Below are positions 16,505 to 26,122 of a stretch of DNA of 64,000 nucleotides, piece by piece. The stretch covers positions 1,860,001 through 1,924,000 of the forward strand of contig OX460916.1 in NCBI GenBank assembly GCA_949788275.1. The letters are read 5' to 3'. This DNA is from Weeksellaceae bacterium (GTDB lineage: Bacteria > Bacteroidota > Bacteroidia > Flavobacteriales > Weeksellaceae). Below the pieces are notes generated by a model. It was given only the letters and a program-made list of their open reading frames with translations, had not been told where the DNA came from and did not search any database. The translations under genes were made by a program, and so were the position numbers. How positions within the stretch are numbered: the first letter of the stretch is position 1; each line of letters starts with the position of its first letter.

Positions 16505-18273
16505 TGGCTGGATATATTTATAAAGAATTACGTCTAACAGGGATTAATAAAAAAGACGCTTTCATTTTGTTTAGCCCTGGCATGAATGTTATATCTGGAC
16601 CTTCAAATACAGGAAAGACCTTTATATTTGATTGTATTGATTATATGTCAGGCTCATCAATAAAACTAAGAAACATTCCTCAATTAAAGGGATATTCAAA
16701 TATTTTCTTAGAAATTGAATCTAATAACAAAACTTATACATTAGAAAGTGAAATTGCTAATAATAATACTTATAAATTATATCAATCAAAAATTAGTAAT
16801 TTAAATACTGAACCAGAAATTTTAAAACGAAAATCTGATGCTAACTCTAATGATAATATAAGTAGTTTTCTTCTAAATCTGAATAATATTGGTAACAAGA
16901 GGATTCGAAAGAATGAAAAAGGAGACACAGTTAATTTATCTTATAGAAACGTTGTTAAATTAGCTTTGATTAATGAAGAGCGGATAATAACAAAGGAATC
17001 TCCTATCACTTCTCATTATACAAAAAGTACAGAAGAATCGAATTTATTAAGATTTTTCCTTACTGGAATTGATGATAGTAATATTCAAAAGAAGATTACT
17101 ACTCAGGAAATTCAAAAAAGAAAAGGTAAAATCGATTTGCTTTATGAATTTATTAATAATTCTCAACTTGATTCCAATATAAATATTACGGAAATTGATG
17201 AACAGTTAGAGAAAATTGAAAATTCATTGAATAATTTTACTCAAAATTTTAACAGGATAAAAAAAGAGTATTTATCACTTGAAAAAGAATATAAGAACAA
17301 AAATATAGTTTTTCTAGATTTTCAAAATAAATATGATGAACTTGGCGAATTACAAAAAAGGTCTTACATTCTAGAGCAACAGTATTTGAGTGATATTTCA
17401 CGATTGAAATCTACAATCGAATCAGGTCTTTTTATGACTGAAACAAGTATTTCATCTTGCCCTACGTGCAAGCAAGAAGTTGAAGCAGAACAATTAGATG
17501 TAAATCAAATTATTTCTTCTTGCGAATCTGAAATTCAAAAAATTAAATCCCTATTAACGGAACTGAAAATATCGCAAGAATTAATTATTGCCGAATACAA
17601 TGAAGTGGAAAGAAATATCTCTAAAATCACTTTAGAAATAGTAGATGTAAGAATTAAACTAGAAGAAGGAATAGGTAGTGAACTTGATAAAACTTTAGAA
17701 ACTTTATCAGTTTTAAATAATAAAAAGAGTCAATTAATAGGGATTCGTGATATTATTAAAAAGATAGAATCTTTCTCACAAAGTATAAAAGAATTAGAAT
17801 CATCAATACCAAGTGGAAAAACAAATTATCCATCTCTTACAGCAGACAATTTAACAAAGCTTTGCAGTAAAATGTCTGATATTTTAAAAAATATTGGTGA
17901 AAACAAGGATGTTAAATATAACAAGGAAGTATTTGAGTTTGAAATTGGAGATAGTTTTAGAGGTGATTACGGGAAAGGATATAGAGCGATTTATTACGCA
18001 GTTTATATTATAGCCTTACACGAAATTATGGAAGAAAAATCTTATAAAATTGGAGTTCCAATTTTAGATTCTCCCTTAGTTACATATAAGAATCCAAAGG
18101 CAAATGGTGAAGAAATTGAAGTAAACCTTGCAATGGATTTTTATAGATATTTAACTACAACTAATATAGACCAAGTAATAATTATCGAAAACGAAGAACC
18201 TCCAATTGATATTATAGATAAAATTAACCATATAAAATTTAATGGTAATGGACATGGTTTTATTCCAAAGTGA
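16504..18273 (+). CDS. ABC-3C system ATPase (Rad50/SMC-like, DUF3732-type)
   Basis: A 589-residue ABC ATPase. Walker A is GPSNTGKT (residues 32-39). Long coiled coils flank a central zinc-hook-like SCPTCKQEVEAEQ, as in Rad50. The C-terminal lobe has YRAIYYAVYIIALHE and the Walker B/D-loop region IGVPILDSPLVTYKNP, typical of the DUF3732 group. It probably senses or clamps DNA and licenses the nuclease-like effector. Last gene of the operon, closed by a strong terminator. Confidence 0.78.
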   Translation: MAGYIYKELRLTGINKKDAFILFSPGMNVISGPSNTGKTFIFDCIDYMSGSSIKLRNIPQLKGYSNIFLEIESNNKTYTLESEIANNNTYKLYQSKISNLNTEPEILKRKSDANSNDNISSFLLNLNNIGNKRIRKNEKGDTVNLSYRNVVKLALINEERIITKESPITSHYTKSTEESNLLRFFLTGIDDSNIQKKITTQEIQKRKGKIDLLYEFINNSQLDSNINITEIDEQLEKIENSLNNFTQNFNRIKKEYLSLEKEYKNKNIVFLDFQNKYDELGELQKRSYILEQQYLSDISRLKSTIESGLFMTETSISSCPTCKQEVEAEQLDVNQIISSCESEIQKIKSLLTELKISQELIIAEYNEVERNISKITLEIVDVRIKLEEGIGSELDKTLETLSVLNNKKSQLIGIRDIIKKIESFSQSIKELESSIPSGKTNYPSLTADNLTKLCSKMSDILKNIGENKDVKYNKEVFEFEIGDSFRGDYGKGYRAIYYAVYIIALHEIMEEKSYKIGVPILDSPLVTYKNPKANGEEIEVNLAMDFYRYLTTTNIDQVIIIENEEPPIDIIDKINHIKFNGNGHGFIPK

Positions 18274-18292
18274 TATTTCCATTAATATAGAT

Positions 18293-18371
18293 AATTGTTG
18301 AACAACTTGTATTTCAGTTAAAATTAAACTATATAACCTCGTTTAAAAGATTTTAAACGAGGTTATTTTTT
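18293..18371 (+). terminator. ABC-3C operon end: junction motif and terminator
   Basis: AATTGTTGAACAACTTG resembles the junction motif at 10437 and 12550. It is followed by a perfect 16-bp hairpin ATAACCTCGTTTAAAA / TTTTAAACGAGGTTAT (18333-18348 and 18351-18366) with a T run, the best copy of the array terminator. Confidence 0.75.
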
Positions 18372-19152
18372 GATGAAAATAAATAGTATTTAAAGATTCT
18401 AAGTTTGAAAAGCTTTGTTCAAACCTAATTCCCATGAATATCTTATTTTTCTAAAATCGAGACATAAAAGAACCTTCCATATTCTTAAAGTTTTCAGCAA
18501 CTTTTTCCATATCCTTTCCAACTTTCTCGTTAAGAATTTTGGCATAAATTTGAGTAGTTGAAATATTTTTATGCCCTAACATTTTGCTTAAACTTTCGAG
18601 CGGAACGCCCTCGCTCAAAAACAGCGTGGCAAACGTATGGCGTGCTAAATGAAAGGTTACTTTCTTTTCTTTCAGGCAGTCAATCAGTTGTGATATTCTT
18701 TTTAGACTATCATTACAGACTGTATTTGATGGTACAGGAAATACCTTTCCGTCTTTTGAAAATCCTGCGTACTTTTCGATAATCATTTTGGGAATATCCA
18801 ACAGCATCACGTTTGACGATGTTGCTGTCTTTTTCCTACGTATGATAATCCACTAGTTACCGTCAAAGAAATCCTGAATATTATTGTTTCTAAGCCCTTT
18901 CATATCTGAATAGGAAAGACCAGTAAAGCAACTGAAAACAAACAGGTCTTTAACCAATTCGTCTTTCTTTTTCTCGCAGTTTAACATTACAAGCTGTTCC
19001 AACTCGTTCCGCAACAGATAACCTCTGTCTTTGTCCTTTTTGGTATTCTTGTACTCGCTATGGTTATTTCGGTCTGACCGTGCCACCTATTTCGGTCAAA
19101 TGGTGCCACTTTAAAAAGTTATACAATAATACAAAAAAAGTTATTTCAAACG

Positions 19153-19881
19153 CTAAAAGTTTGTCTTCCTCATTGATTCTCCATTAAGATCTATTCTATG
19201 CGAAGAGTTGACGATTCGATCAAGAACCGCATCTGCAATAGTATTTTCCCCGATTAAAGGATACCAAGCAGCTACAGGTATTTGTGAGGATAAAATAATA
19301 GAAGCTTGATTATACCTTTGATCAACGATATCAAAGAGTGCTTCTCTAATCAGATTATCAAAAGGCTGTAGTCCAAAGTCATCCAAAATAAGCAAGTCAC
19401 ATTTGAGTACTTTCTTGATTTCTCTTTGATAGGTTCCATCTATTTTACTTGATTTTAGCAGGTTAAATAGATTGGCTGTATTAAAGTAAAGTACTTTATG
19501 TTCCATAAGACAAGCTTGATGTCCTAAGGCTTGAGCAAGATAACTTTTACCAACTCCACTGGCTCCAGTTAAAATAATATTTTGTTTTTTCAGTATAAAA
19601 TCTAAGGTAGTTAGCCTATTAAAAGCATTTCTGTCAAGATCTCTATTATGGGTATAATTAATATCAGCTATGCTAGCATTTTGCCTAAAATTAGCTTGTT
19701 TAATTAATCTTTCTACTTTTCTATTTTGTCTGTTTTCATACTCATGGTCTGTTAGTAAAGCAATGTATTCATCTATGGTAAAAGATGTGATTGTGTTGTC
19801 TTTCATGTGTCTGTTGTGTAATGAAGCCATGTCGCTTAATCGCATTGCTTTTAGTTTTTCGATAGTCTGGTTGTTATCCAT
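19153..19881 (-). CDS. istB: IS21 helper ATPase IstB
   Basis: A 242-residue AAA+ ATPase related to DnaC. Walker A is GASGVGKS, Walker B is CDLLILDDFGLQP, and SSQIPVAAWYPLIGENTIADAVLDRIV is typical of IstB. It assembles on target DNA and activates the IstA transposase. It lies 18 bases after istA on the same strand. It appears intact. Confidence 0.93.
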   Translation of the reverse strand: MDNNQTIEKLKAMRLSDMASLHNRHMKDNTITSFTIDEYIALLTDHEYENRQNRKVERLIKQANFRQNASIADINYTHNRDLDRNAFNRLTTLDFILKKQNIILTGASGVGKSYLAQALGHQACLMEHKVLYFNTANLFNLLKSSKIDGTYQREIKKVLKCDLLILDDFGLQPFDNLIREALFDIVDQRYNQASIILSSQIPVAAWYPLIGENTIADAVLDRIVNSSHRIDLNGESMRKTNF

Positions 19882-19899
19882 ATAATTAATTATTAAAGT

Positions 19900-21453
19900 T
19901 TATTGATAAGAAGAAGCTCCTCTAATATTGGCGTGTGAAGGGATGTGAGGAGTATTTGCGTTAAGTTGTTGTATCGTTTCTTGATTGAGATCCATCTTGT
20001 GATGAAGGATGTTTTTAATGTGAGTATAAGTTGCTATATTCTCTTTTAAAGCAAGTTCACAGGCCTTTTCTAATCTATCTGAACCATAGCTTTTATGTAG
20101 CTGTATTACTCCCATAACTCGTTTATACCCTATTTCAGGATATTCGACATTATCAAGTATTCTCTCTACACATTTCACTACATTTTCACCATGAAGTTGA
20201 GCTTGCTTTTTAAAGAATTCTGGACTCCAACTAGTGTAGTATTGATGTGTACTTGATAGATGGTCTTTTGTTGTATTATATGATCCCTTTGCAGGATTTC
20301 GTTTATGTAGAGCTATGCGTACATGATTGTAATAAACTTCAACTGTGGTATTGGTGTAATGAATCGTAGTCTGATGACCTATATAACGGTAAGGAACACT
20401 GTAATAGCTTTTGTCAGGTGAGAAATATACATAACCTATCTTTTGTACTTTAGCTCTTTTATAATCTTTAATTTGATAGTTAGAAGATGGCAGAGTTTTT
20501 AAATATTGCCTTTCTATAGATTGGAACAGTTCTATGCGACTTGATTCCTTACGCTGAAAAAGGAGCCGATTGTAATGAGTTAATCTTGTTTGTATTTCTT
20601 GGTTTAGCTCCTCTAAGCAGAAGAAGGTCATCTCTTTAATAGGATAATAGATTCTCTGATACACTAAATTAACCGCGTTTTCCACTAAGGCTTTATCTTG
20701 TGGAGAATAGGCTCTTGTTGGATTTACAACGCAACTATAATGGGAGGCAAAGTCTTTAAAACTTCGATTAATCTGAGCTTCATATTTACTAGAACGAGAT
20801 ACAGCTGATTTTAGATTATCAGACACAATAGCCAGGGGAACACCTCCATAAAAGTGTAAAGCATTGATACAACACTGGATTAAATCTTCTTTCTTTTGAG
20901 TAGCACATACTTGAACATAGGTGTATTGACTGTTGGGAAGGATAGCCACAAACACTTCTACAGGTATTATTTCTCCTGTATGTTTATCTACATACGAAAG
21001 CTTTTTACCGGCAAAGTCTATGTACATTTCTTTACCAGGTTCATGCTCTAACTTCATTGAACCTTTTGCTTGTTTATACTTGCGATTATAGTGTTCCATA
21101 AACTGAGTATAACTATAGGGGTTTTCTGCAGTTTCAGTATATTGACTATAGTGATAGAGAAAGGTAAAACCAGGATGATTACGGGCTTTATTAACTGTTT
21201 CAAAGTACAACATCAACGCATTATGACGCTGTGTATCAACAGTGGTAAAACTAGAAAAAAGCTCTGATAATTGCAGTGTTTCAAACGATAAGAGCTGCTC
21301 AAGTGAATACTCACTGGCAGCAAAGAGTTGCATATAGGTATTGACTGTATTGCGTGAAATACTTAGTGTAGTAGCTATTTTTCGATTACTACAACCATCT
21401 AAATGCAAGGTGATAATTTGTTTTAAGTCCATTGGATCAAGTTTATTAGCCAT
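19900..21453 (-). CDS. istA: IS21 transposase IstA
   Basis: A 517-residue transposase. An N-terminal helix-turn-helix (ITLHLDGCSNRKIATTLSIS) precedes an rve DDE core with EMYIDFAGKKL, AIVSDNLKSAV and the Glu of DKALVENAVNLVY, and a C-terminal Mu-type domain. It cuts and joins the element ends with IstB. It appears intact, so this element may have moved recently. Confidence 0.93.
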   Translation of the reverse strand: MANKLDPMDLKQIITLHLDGCSNRKIATTLSISRNTVNTYMQLFAASEYSLEQLLSFETLQLSELFSSFTTVDTQRHNALMLYFETVNKARNHPGFTFLYHYSQYTETAENPYSYTQFMEHYNRKYKQAKGSMKLEHEPGKEMYIDFAGKKLSYVDKHTGEIIPVEVFVAILPNSQYTYVQVCATQKKEDLIQCCINALHFYGGVPLAIVSDNLKSAVSRSSKYEAQINRSFKDFASHYSCVVNPTRAYSPQDKALVENAVNLVYQRIYYPIKEMTFFCLEELNQEIQTRLTHYNRLLFQRKESSRIELFQSIERQYLKTLPSSNYQIKDYKRAKVQKIGYVYFSPDKSYYSVPYRYIGHQTTIHYTNTTVEVYYNHVRIALHKRNPAKGSYNTTKDHLSSTHQYYTSWSPEFFKKQAQLHGENVVKCVERILDNVEYPEIGYKRVMGVIQLHKSYGSDRLEKACELALKENIATYTHIKNILHHKMDLNQETIQQLNANTPHIPSHANIRGASSYQ

Positions 21454-22445
21454 ATCTTATCGTTTAGAAAACAACAAGATAGATGTAATTAACTTTTCAA
21501 AGTGGCACGGTTTGAACCGAAATAACTACAAGTGTTATTTTAAGTGGCACAAATCAAACTGGAAACTGGCACGGTTTGACCGAAATCACTGGCATAAATC
21601 GAACCGAAATATCCACGCTGAACGGATTGAAAGCAAGATGCTTTCTGCTCATTGCCAATCGGCAAAGCGTGGTAAAGCCAATCATATACAGCCAAATGGT
21701 GTTATGTGTCAAGCTTTGGTCATCACGCAGGTAGTAATCAAAGTCCTGTACAAAATCAGGAGTAAGGTCGTTAAAAGACACATCGGAGTAACCGTATTTT
21801 GTAAGTACAAAATTGCGAAGATGTCTTAATAGTGTTTTATACTTACTTCGTGTTCCATTTACCCGAAGTCCGCTATTGACCTTTTTCTCATAGTCGGAAA
21901 GAAACTGTTCATTGAACTTGAAAAAGGTCATTTCTCCGCTTTCCATATCGAGGAAGGCATTTTTAAGTTTAGTACTGTTTACAGCCCCCTCGTTCTTCAG
22001 AATTTTGGAATAGCATTCCTCAATACCTGAACGGATTTTGTCAAGTTTGCTGTTTGTTTCTTGGGCTTCTCGACTTTTACCTAAAACCCTGCCGTACTTC
22101 AAATCCCAATTTGTTGCGGAAATATCCAACTTGGCACTGAATGCAGATTGATTACCGTTTACGGTAATTCTGCACATAACCGTAACTTTCCCATTCTTCT
22201 TCGGGGCATTCTTTTTAAGGTAGAAAAGAACCTTAAACGTTGATTTTTTTGTCGTTTCCATACTCACAATTCTTAATGATAAAATTAAACCTATGTGAGC
22301 TACGGAACAATATGAAAAATTAAGCATAAAACTGAATTACAGTATTTTAGACAGGTTGTTTCTAATGCTTGAAAGTAACGTTTTAGTAACCTTACTTTTG
22401 CCTAACCTCGCTTTTTTTTGCTTTTTACCTCATTACCAAAAAATC

Positions 22446-22484
22446 AAAAAACGATTGTAAAGCCTTTATTTACAACCGTTTTAT
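22446..22484 (-). terminator. Terminator of the MFS gene
   Basis: AAAACGATTGTAAA pairs with TTTACAACCGTTTT around a 7-base loop (one mismatch), with flanking A/T runs. It lies about 50 bases beyond the minus-strand MFS stop. The stretch 22262-22445 has no gene. Confidence 0.65.
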
Positions 22485-22535
22485 CTGTTATTAATCTTTG
22501 ATGTATTTTTACTGAAAATTTATTTTAAAGGTTGT

Positions 22536-23702
22536 TTATTGGGCTTTGAATAACTTCATTCGGCCAACCATGATGACCATAATGATTCCGAAGATGGCGA
22601 AAAGGGCGTATGAATAACGCAGATCGGTTAATTCGGCAATGTAGCCAATTAAAGGCGGCCCCATTAAAAACCCCAAGAAGCTAACGCTTGAAACAGTGGC
22701 CAAGGCTATTCCTGGTGAGACTTTTTTGTTTTGTCCGGCAGCACTGTAGACCGTTGGTACATTACAGGCCACCCCTAGCCCCACCATCATAAAGGCAATG
22801 GTACAGACTAAAAAGGTTGGGAAAAATACGGAAAGCAATAAGCCCGTGCTCATTAGGACACCACTGCATTGCAGAACGCGTTTAGAACCGTAGGTGCGAA
22901 TAAAATAATCGCCGACGAAACGTCCCGTTGCCATCATGACCATAAAGGAAGCATACCCCACCACGACTAAGTTTTCGGGCGCTTTTACAATGTCTTTGAA
23001 ATAAACACCACTCCAGTCGAACATAGCCCCTTCGGTCGCCATGCTTAAGAAACCAATGATTCCCAAGTGAACCAATGACGATTCGGGTTTAGAAAACAGG
23101 GACTTCTTTTCGGTTTTGGGTGCTTTTCCAGGAACGAGATAGCGCTGATTCACGATTAAATTAAGGGCTATTAGGGCAAAAATAACGATGAAATGATAGA
23201 ATGTAGAAATATGAAGGTTCATAAACAATAAACCAATCATAGCCCCTGTAAAGCCGGCAATGCTCCATGCCCCGTGGAAAGACGACATAATGGAACGATT
23301 AAAAATACGCTCTACTTCGACGCCTTGGGTATTTACAGCAATGTTACACATATTACCCACCACGCCAAAAAAGAATAAGATCACGGCTAATTGCCAATAA
23401 GCAGTGGCCAAACCAATGCTGCAAAGTATCAATGCATAGATAAGCACAACAATTCGAAGCACCTGTTTACTTCCGTAAGCAGCAACCAGCTTTCCGGAAA
23501 TGGCCATGGTGCATAATTGCCCAATGGGCATTAATAACAACAAGGTACCTAATTGGCCTTCGGAGATGTTTAATTCGCTTTTAATGGCCGGAATACGACT
23601 GGCCCATGAGGAAAATGCGAGTCCTTGACAAAAATAAAAGAGAGCGACTGCGTTTCGGATTCGTTTGGGCGAATACGGCAGTGATGGGGTTGACGATTGC
23701 AT
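22536..23702 (-). CDS. MFS transporter
   Basis: A 388-residue major facilitator protein with about 12 membrane segments. The opening (FYFCQGLAFSSWASRIPAIKS) and the GKLVAAYGSKQVLR loop resemble the fucose-permease/YbjJ-like group of sugar or drug exporters. The substrate is not predictable. The gene lies outside the accessory blocks and has a base composition like the core genes. A TAnnTTTG element lies 18 bases upstream. Confidence 0.85.
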   Translation of the reverse strand: MQSSTPSLPYSPKRIRNAVALFYFCQGLAFSSWASRIPAIKSELNISEGQLGTLLLLMPIGQLCTMAISGKLVAAYGSKQVLRIVVLIYALILCSIGLATAYWQLAVILFFFGVVGNMCNIAVNTQGVEVERIFNRSIMSSFHGAWSIAGFTGAMIGLLFMNLHISTFYHFIVIFALIALNLIVNQRYLVPGKAPKTEKKSLFSKPESSLVHLGIIGFLSMATEGAMFDWSGVYFKDIVKAPENLVVVGYASFMVMMATGRFVGDYFIRTYGSKRVLQCSGVLMSTGLLLSVFFPTFLVCTIAFMMVGLGVACNVPTVYSAAGQNKKVSPGIALATVSSVSFLGFLMGPPLIGYIAELTDLRYSYALFAIFGIIMVIMVGRMKLFKAQ

Positions 23703-23720
23703 GATTTTTTAACTAGGACG

Positions 23721-23728
23721 CAAAGTTA
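23721..23728 (-). promoter_or_regulatory. -7 promoter element (TAACTTTG) of the MFS gene
   Basis: TAACTTTG on the minus strand fits TAnnTTTG, 18 bases before the start codon. No convincing -33 element. Confidence 0.5.
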
Positions 23729-23794
23729 AAAAATAGATGGCAGAAGGGGCAGTTAAAATGGAGTAACTTATAAACGCATCCTTTAATTTACATT

Positions 23795-24115
23795 CTATTT
23801 GCCACTCATTACGTTGTATAAGACATTGGTAAAAGCATCCAATACGAGGTTGGCACCAATCGATTTATTGTAATCCCATTGGTGGGCATATTTTGAGCGC
23901 TCTTTTTCTTCTATTCCTCGTTGAATAAATGCTTGGTAATTTTTAATGTACACTGGGAAAACAGTCTCTTTCTCTTTTAGTTTTAACTTGGGCGCATAAA
24001 AATCATTCACCAAAGCAATTTTAAGAGAATCTTTAGACGATTTATCTTGTGCCTTTAAGCTTATAAAGCTCCCAAACGCTAGCATTAGCGTGATGCTAAC
24101 CAATATTTTTTTCAT
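23795..24115 (-). CDS. Small secreted protein of unknown function
   Basis: A 106-residue protein with a clear signal peptide (MKKILVSITLMLAFGSFISLKAQ, cleavage after LKA or AQ). The mature part is charged, without Cys, and contains YAPKLKLKEKETVFPVYIKN and QWDYNKSIGANLVLDAF. I do not recognise the family. Probably periplasmic or secreted. It is transcribed towards the MFS gene's promoter region. Confidence 0.6.
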   Translation of the reverse strand: MKKILVSITLMLAFGSFISLKAQDKSSKDSLKIALVNDFYAPKLKLKEKETVFPVYIKNYQAFIQRGIEEKERSKYAHQWDYNKSIGANLVLDAFTNVLYNVMSGK

Positions 24116-24204
24116 GAAGTGCCATTAATTTGACCAAAATACAAAAAATAGTTGATTGATTACGAGAGCACTAAAAAAAAGGCGGTGTTTTTTGAAAAAA
24201 ATCT

Positions 24205-24235
24205 TTTGGTAACTTCAATTTTCCGCCTATATTTG
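24205..24235 (+). promoter_or_regulatory. Consensus promoter of tRNA-Ser
   Basis: TTTG (24205-24208), exactly 19 bases, then TATATTTG (24228-24235): a perfect match to the Bacteroidota primary sigma-factor promoter. It lies 29 bases before the tRNA and anchors the taxonomic assignment. Confidence 0.85.
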
Positions 24236-24264
24236 CACTCACAATAACGCGATAGACCGCGTCT

Positions 24265-24352
<88 letters not shown>

Positions 24353-24362
24353 ATTAATATGA

Positions 24363-24389
24363 AGCCCGATTTTTATCGGGCTTTTTTTA
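24363..24389 (+). terminator. Terminator of tRNA-Ser
   Basis: AGCCCGAT pairs with ATCGGGCT across a TTTT loop and is followed by T7, about 10 bases after the tRNA. Confidence 0.85.
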
Positions 24390-24543
24390 TTTTTATAAAA
24401 TCAATGTCGAGCTCGCTCGTAAAATTGATTTTGGAAAATAAAAATATACACGCGTAGAGGGGATACAGATTAATTGAACTGTTCTCCCACCCAAGGGATC
24501 ACGCAGTAATCCCGAAACAATCTGAAGCTTATGGGTTTTCTGA

Positions 24544-24563
24544 GGGCGAATTGCAATTCGCCC
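24544..24563. repeat. 20-bp perfect palindrome GGGCGAATTGCAATTCGCCC, copy 1
   Basis: The same palindrome followed by CTACG occurs at 49865 and 52542. All copies are intergenic. The surrounding 24390-24600 holds no gene. Confidence 0.7.
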
Positions 24564-24600
24564 CTACGATAAATAGCTCAACTCAATCATTTGATTATTG

Positions 24601-24995
24601 ACCAATTCATACACTTTTTTAATTGGCTGCTACCAAAAAGCGCTGATAGGATGCACTAATATTATCTTGAACGACTTTTACATTCATAAAAGCTCCGAGA
24701 CCTATAGCATTGAGTAACACACCATTGCGCATAACTATAATAGTATTCAATTATGTTATTAGCTTATCGTTGTGATTGTAATCGGTTATGCAAAGTTTTT
24801 AGAATTGTTTCGCTAACCATATTTAGATAGAGTTATTTTAGAGCAAATCATTTCGCTATCTCTAAAATTATATTTATTAAAAACCTAATTTACAAATATT
24901 TAATTATATTAGCGGGTAATTTAACGAAATGCGTATATAGGTGTTTTTTTACGAAACTTCGATCTACTGTATTTTGTGAAAAAACAATCTTAGGT
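24601..24995 (+). promoter_or_regulatory. Array leader 2a with CTTAGGT core
   Basis: About 395 bases shared with 29970-30332 and 34388-34789: TTATGTTATTAGC, ATTGTAATCGGTT, GTTTTTAGAATTGTTTCGCTA, then TTTAACGAAATGCGTATATAG, TTTTTACGAAACTTCGATC, TACTGTATTTTGTGAAAAA, ending CTTAGGT (24989-24995). The TTTACGAAA ... TTTCGTAAA pair and terminal core are shared with leaders 1a and 1b. I read it as an expression/insertion leader. The C of CTTAG replaces the usual G. Confidence 0.55.
24619..24732 (-). pseudogene. Short coding remnant inside leader 2a
   Basis: A 37-codon frame (MRNGVLLNAIGLGAFMNV then KVVQDNISASYQRFLVAAN). The two other leader copies keep a corrupted form, AFMNVKVVQDNISAFG and DFMNVKVVQDNISDFG, with synonymous GTC/GTT changes. 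This suggests an ancestral gene end carried along with the leader. The family is not recognised. Confidence 0.35.
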
Positions 24996-25024
24996 GCAAG
25001 CATTCCCAAAATCACGCATAAATA

Positions 25025-25915
25025 ATGAACGATAAAATAATAGAATTTTTATTACTTCAAATTCAACTTACTCAACTAAGAAAAATCAACACATATTATC
25101 GTGGCGATAATCTTGAAAATATTTATAAAAGATTTGGAGTTAATAATGATGGAACAGAATACAAGAGAAAAGAACTTCTAGAGAGAATTTTTTTAATTGG
25201 AGATAAATCAAAATATTTTTATAATGATTTATTATTTGATGATAAATCATTTAGTCGAGACATAGCATTAGTTGATACAAGTGATGAAGCTCTAAAAAAA
25301 ATATTTGAACGATTAAACAAATCTACTAAAAGTAAAAAAGAATATATATCACAATATTATAGAGAAAACTCTGCAATTAATGAATATTTCAAAAACAAAG
25401 CTAATTTACCCAGTTTTATTAACTCCATTAATAATTCAGAAAATCCTTTAGTCTACAGAAATTATTATTTAAAAATACTCCATCAACTTTATTTTATTGA
25501 CTATCGAAAAAATTCACATTTTGTATCATCAACAGAAGATAAAAACATTTCAAAAAATTTTGCTGGAGAAAATGGTATAATAATTCATTGTTGGAATCCC
25601 AATTTCTATTTTTACCGCAAAAAATTTGAAATAAATAATTTACCTAAACAAGATACTTTAGCATTTAAAAAACAAAAAGAGTTTAGTTTTTTAGCTGGAA
25701 TTTTACCACATTTTATTTCAGCTGTAGAATTTACCGAAAATAAAAAAGTTTATTTTAATCCAACAATTTTAAAAAGTTACATTGATTCAAAATTATTTCT
25801 TGAAGGACTAGATATAGATCAAAGTGAATTTGTAGAAATAGTATCAAAAACCGAATTTCGGAAATATTTTTCAAGAAATGGTTTAAAAAATAGTGAATAT
25901 AATGTCAGCAGATAA
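25025..25915 (+). CDS. Cassette protein, possibly ADP-ribosyltransferase-like
   Basis: A 296-residue soluble, Lys/Asn-rich protein not clearly assignable. It contains NTYYRGDN near residue 23, HFVSSTEDKNISKNFAGEN near 165, and QKEFSFLAGILPHFISAVEF near 220. The order Arg ... S-S-T ... Glu is like the R-S-E arrangement of ADP-ribosyltransferases and FRG-type domains, so an ART-like fold is possible. I rate this weak. It is the first gene after leader 2a and is followed directly by cassette junction 1, whose left arm overlaps its stop codon. Confidence 0.5.
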   Translation: MNDKIIEFLLLQIQLTQLRKINTYYRGDNLENIYKRFGVNNDGTEYKRKELLERIFLIGDKSKYFYNDLLFDDKSFSRDIALVDTSDEALKKIFERLNKSTKSKKEYISQYYRENSAINEYFKNKANLPSFINSINNSENPLVYRNYYLKILHQLYFIDYRKNSHFVSSTEDKNISKNFAGENGIIIHCWNPNFYFYRKKFEINNLPKQDTLAFKKQKEFSFLAGILPHFISAVEFTENKKVYFNPTILKSYIDSKLFLEGLDIDQSEFVEIVSKTEFRKYFSRNGLKNSEYNVSR

Positions 25916-26106
25916 CATCGTATTGGCGAAATGGCGGTTTAAGGGAGAAATTGAAAGTTTCTCCATTTTTTGTCGCAACAACCTTTTATATTTCCTTTTT
26001 TCATAAATTTAGAAAATAATAAAAGGCTATTGCTTAGCTTAGTGCAAAATTGAAAGTTTAGGCTTTCCAATCCGCCACTATCACCAATACGCGGCTCGTT
26101 AGCGGA
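25910..26106 (+). repeat. attC-like cassette junction 1
   Basis: Outer left AGATAAC, inner arm CGTATTGGCG (25919-25928) pairing with CACCAATACG (26082-26091) at 9 of 10 positions, next to ATGGCGG/CCGCCA. A variable centre contains GCCTTTTAT...ATAAAAGGC. Outer right GTTAGCGG (26098-26105). The next ATG is 18 bases beyond. Confidence 0.7.
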
Positions 26107-26122
26107 AATTTAAAAAAACTAC

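Larger units (their letters stand above)
19060..21615. mobile_element. IS21 family insertion sequence
   Basis: About 2.56 kb with istA and istB on the minus strand. Ends read inward as TGGTTATTTCGGTC and TGGATATTTCGGTTC. Several GTGGCAC/GTGCCAC motifs lie just inside both ends, as is usual for IS21. It is flanked by CGCT on both sides (19056-19059 and 21616-21619), a likely target duplication. Removing it rejoins the integrase codons ...NPF-SEYKN.... Confidence 0.85.
18451..22261 (-). pseudogene. IntDOT-like integrase gene, split by IS21 and a nonsense codon
   Basis: The parts join into one Bacteroidota tyrosine integrase of about 400 residues. The N-terminal part starts at the ATG at 22261 (METTKKSTFKVLFYLKK) and runs through the SAM-like domain to LAFNPFS. 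The IS21 element follows, then SEYKNTKKDKDRGYLLRNEL and CFTGLSYSDMKGL. A TAG at 18853-18855 interrupts it before the catalytic end LARHTFATLFLSEG, LGHKNISTTQIYAKIL. The first catalytic Arg is replaced in GLSYSDM, as in IntDOT-type enzymes. It was probably the integrase of a conjugative or mobilisable element. Confidence 0.82.
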
